Assembly (NCBI GenBank): GCA_009602725.1
Contig: WELB01000061.1
Location: 200,421 to 243,161, forward strand
DNA: 42,741 nucleotides
Origin: Spirogloea muscicola
Lineage: Eukaryota > Streptophyta > Zygnematophyceae > Spirogloeales > Spirogloeaceae
Direction: 5' to 3'
Shown here: piece by piece, positions 40,112 through 42,741 of the stretch
How positions within the stretch are numbered: position 1 is the first letter of the stretch
How the letters are laid out: the number at the start of each line of letters is the position of its first letter
Position numbers and translations under genes: made by a program
The notes under the pieces: model-generated
The model's database searches: none
Told to the model about the DNA's origin: nothing
The model's input: only the letters and a program-made list of their open reading frames with translations

Positions 40112-42741
40112 ACCACGGAGCATACTACGGAGGCCATTACTCTATCGCCTCCCGCCCGAGAGAAGAGTCGGGCACCTGCGTTATCGCCTCCACCCCTGAG
40201 ATGCGAAGGGACCCACGAGGTGACCACGCTCCTCCATCCTCAGCGTGCCATGCCCCATGTGCTCGGCCCTGACGTCCCTGAGTGTGCTTCTCCGGCGACA
40301 GAGGTGCCGCAGTCGCCACCGCCCGCCGAGCCATCGCCACCCCTGCCGCCGTCGTCCCCACCGCCCCCATCTCCCCCGACGCTGCCTTCCCAACCATCCG
40401 CCATCCCGCCTCTCGAACCGCCCAGCCTTCCACAGTAGGCGCCATCGACGCCGCCCCCGCCACCGCCGCCTCCAACCCCGCCGAGCGAGCCGGCTTCACC
40501 ACCGCTGCCACTACCTCACTCGCCCGAACCACTGCTGTGCAAGCACTGCCTGAGGACCTTCACCTCGCGGTCCGGCCGGGCCAACCACGAGCGAGCCTGC
40601 ACGAGCAGTAACAACCATGCAGCACAGGCGCGGAGCGCAGCGGCAGCGGGTGGTCGTCGGGGCAGACCAGGCAAGCCTCCTGCATCGTCCCCGCCCACAC
40701 CTCAACACTGGCAGTGGCTGGCTGGCCTCGACCTGGCCGCAGTCCACCGCCAGGCGGCCCTGCCGCTCCTCCGCCACGTTCCGCGTTGGGTGCGCCCGCA
40801 CCTCCGCCGCGCGCTCCGCCCGGTGACGCAGCGTCTCGTCGCGGACCACCGGGACGAGGCGGCGTGGAAGCTCTTCCTCCTCTTCCCCCGGCTGCTGCTC
40901 GGGCGTGCCTCTCCCGACAGCCGCATGTAGGGCCAGCAGCCCCTGCTGGAGCGCGTCCAGTTGTTCGAGAGCGGGCACTGGGAGGAGCTTCTGGCGCGTC
41001 ATGACGCCGCCGTGGCAGCCTCTGCGGCCAACGGTGGGGGCACAGGGGCAGAGCCCGACAGGGCCGCCAACGTCCGGCGGGCACTCCGCTTCGGCCACGC
41101 GGGTGAGCTTTCCAGGGCTGTGCAGGCCCTCGACCATGCGATGCTGGCGCCGACCAATGCGGCGACTCGGGCGGCCCTGGACTCCCTGCACCCTCCGGCG
41201 AGCTCCCCTCTGCCACCGTGGTTGGTCGCCTTCGCACCGCCAGAGGAGGTGGTCCTCGAAGCCGACGCCCTGCGGAGGGCCCTGCAGAGCAGCCGCCGCG
41301 CGGCCGCGGGAGGTCCTTCCCACATGCTCACCGAGCATCTCCCAGAGATCTTCCTGGAGGGCGACCCGGCCGACTTCCAGGCGCTCCACCAGGTGTGCCA
41401 GCTTCTCGCTCGCGACCAGGTCCCGGCCAGCGTTCGCGGCGTCCTGTGCACCAGTACATTGCTGGCGCTCAGCAAGGCCGGCGGGGGGGTCAGGCCCATC
41501 ACCATCGGTGAGGTGCTCTACCGCCTGGTGGGGCGCGCGCTTTGGCAACGGCACGCAGGGCAGGCCCAGGCACACCTGGCGCCCCAACAGTTTGGTGCGG
41601 GGCTGCGGAGCGGCGGTGAGACAATCGTGCACGGCGTACGGGCTGCCCTGGACCTGCATCCCGAGTGGGTGGCCATGGAGGTTGACGTCCGCAATGCCTT
41701 CAACAGCGTTGATCGTGGTGTCATCGCGGAGGAGCTGAGAGAGGCCTTCCCCAGCCTTCTACCCTTCTTCAGGCTGGGGTACGGTCAGCCCTGCGAGCTG
41801 CAGTGGCGGGCGGGGGGTGATGGGCTGGTGACCCTCCACTCCACCAGGGGCGCGCGCCAAGGGGATCCACTGGCGGGGTTCTACTATGCGTTGGCACACC
41901 ACCGTGCGCTCCAGGCAACGGTCGCGGTTCACCCCGGCGTCCTCGTGCCGACTTACGCTGATGACACCACGCTGGTGGGGAAGCCAGAGAATGTCACAGC
42001 TGCCTTCGACACCCTCCAAGTGCAGCTGAACGCGATCGGCCTGGATCTCCGGGCGGACAAGTGCAGCGCCTGGTCCCCTCAGGGCCTGCCAGCCCACCTG
42101 CGCTGCCCGAGGGTTGCCAGACACCAGCCGGGGGCCTCACCCTCCTCGGCGTCCCCCTAGGCGCACCTGCCTTCGTAACGGAGCAGCTGCAGGCGCGGCT
42201 GCAGGAACACCTCCGGCCAGTGGACCGTCTCCACACGCTGCACGACATGCAGCTTTCGTCTGCGATGCTGACTCGGTGCATTGCGCAGCGGCCACAATAT
42301 CTGGCCCGCACCATCCCCCCCTCGTCGGCGGTGAAGGCAGCTTATGCGGCCTTTGACTCCGGCATCCTGGCGTCCGCGGCCACCCTGGTACAGCACCCCG
42401 CGTTCCTCACCACACCAGCAGCGCTGCTGCAGGCCAGCCTGCCGATCAGCCGTGGCGGCTTGGGATGCCGCTCAGTTGCCCGCGGCTGCGAGGCGACCTA
42501 CATGGGTAGCTGGGCTCAGGTGGCAGCCCCATTGAGCCAGAGGTTCCTCGTGGACGGCCAGCGCGTCCTGGAGCGGGTGGCAGCTGAGGTGGAGATCGGT
42601 CAGCTGCCTTTTCAGGTTGCCCTCCGCTCTGCCCGCGACGGGCTCCTGGCAGTCCACCCCCGCATGTCGGAACAGGCTGTTCCTTTCATCCACCTCGCCC
42701 ACACCCCAGACCAGCGTGCCCAGGCACGCTTCTCGGCGTTG
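40112..42741 (+). pseudogene. Non-LTR retrotransposon ORF: zinc finger and reverse transcriptase
   Basis: One frame runs through a Pro-rich segment (to ~40530), a C-x2-C-x12-H-x3-C finger (CKHCLRTFTSRSGRANHERA then Cys; codons 40538-40600), a basic linker, and a reverse transcriptase with VRPITIGEVLYRLVG, EVDVRNAFNSVDR, STRGARQGDPL, the catalytic YADD (41953-41964) and LRADKCSAWSP. After a one-base frame break near 42103 it continues in the next frame (GLTLLGVPLGAPAF; SRGGLGCRSVA) to the window end. In-frame TAGs at 40436-40438 and 40928-40930 also disable it. The N-terminal finger and the knuckle/RLE copies nearby suggest an R2/NeSL-like RLE element; the clade is not decided. Its own endonuclease would lie beyond the window. 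Confidence 0.8.

Noticed and set aside
40436-40930. Reading TAG as glutamine, as in some ulvophyte algae, to rescue the RT frame
   Set aside because: Deformylase, BIG and maspardin end in TAG exactly where their families end, so TAG is a stop in this genome.
1-42741. tRNA, rRNA and CRISPR arrays
   Set aside because: No cloverleaf, rRNA core or regularly spaced identical repeats were noticed; the tails recur irregularly and are retroelement ends. A tRNA/Rfam scan would be needed to exclude small RNAs.

Overview
The window looks like nuclear DNA of a green alga, most probably a chlorophyte and perhaps a trebouxiophyte; the species is an inference. Every resolved gene has many short GT-AG introns. 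The proteins are plant-type: a NACK-like kinesin, an ARI-type ubiquitin ligase with a C-terminal RanBP2 finger, a BIG-type ARF-GEF, a plant-style maspardin and an organellar peptide deformylase. GGC/GCC triplet runs encode alanine or proline tracts, and TGTAA, the chlorophyte poly(A) motif, lies 3' of several genes. TAA, TAG and TGA all end genes here, so the code is standard.

Layout. 1-2720: degenerate fragments of non-LTR retrotransposons carrying a restriction-like endonuclease (RLE). 2976-37896: eight genes that I could splice almost completely: a MANF/ARMET-like ER protein (+), peptide deformylase (-), BIG ARF-GEF (+) preceded by an F-box fragment, maspardin/SPG21 (-, N-terminus lost in a 479-base N gap), a plastid-type DUF4336 protein (-), ARIADNE RBR ligase (+), NACK/HINKEL kinesin-7 (-) and a type II membrane protein joining a glycosyltransferase-like DUF7796 region to an FkbM-like methyltransferase (-). 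38318-40110: a second RLE graveyard. 40112-42741: the 5' and RT part of an RLE-type element, cut by the window end.

The genes are unrelated housekeeping or trafficking genes, not one pathway. BIG (Golgi/TGN), maspardin (endosome), the MANF-like protein (ER) and the DUF7796 protein (probably Golgi) all belong to the endomembrane system, but nothing shows co-regulation.

The most unusual structure is in the two retroelement clusters. Differently 5'-truncated RLE copies are stacked head to tail, and a conserved tail with a GGGCTGGC/GCCAGCCC hairpin sits at most of the junctions. This suggests an element family that repeatedly inserts next to its own 3' ends. Exons were assigned by eye from splice sites, phase and recalled family conservation; no alignments were run.
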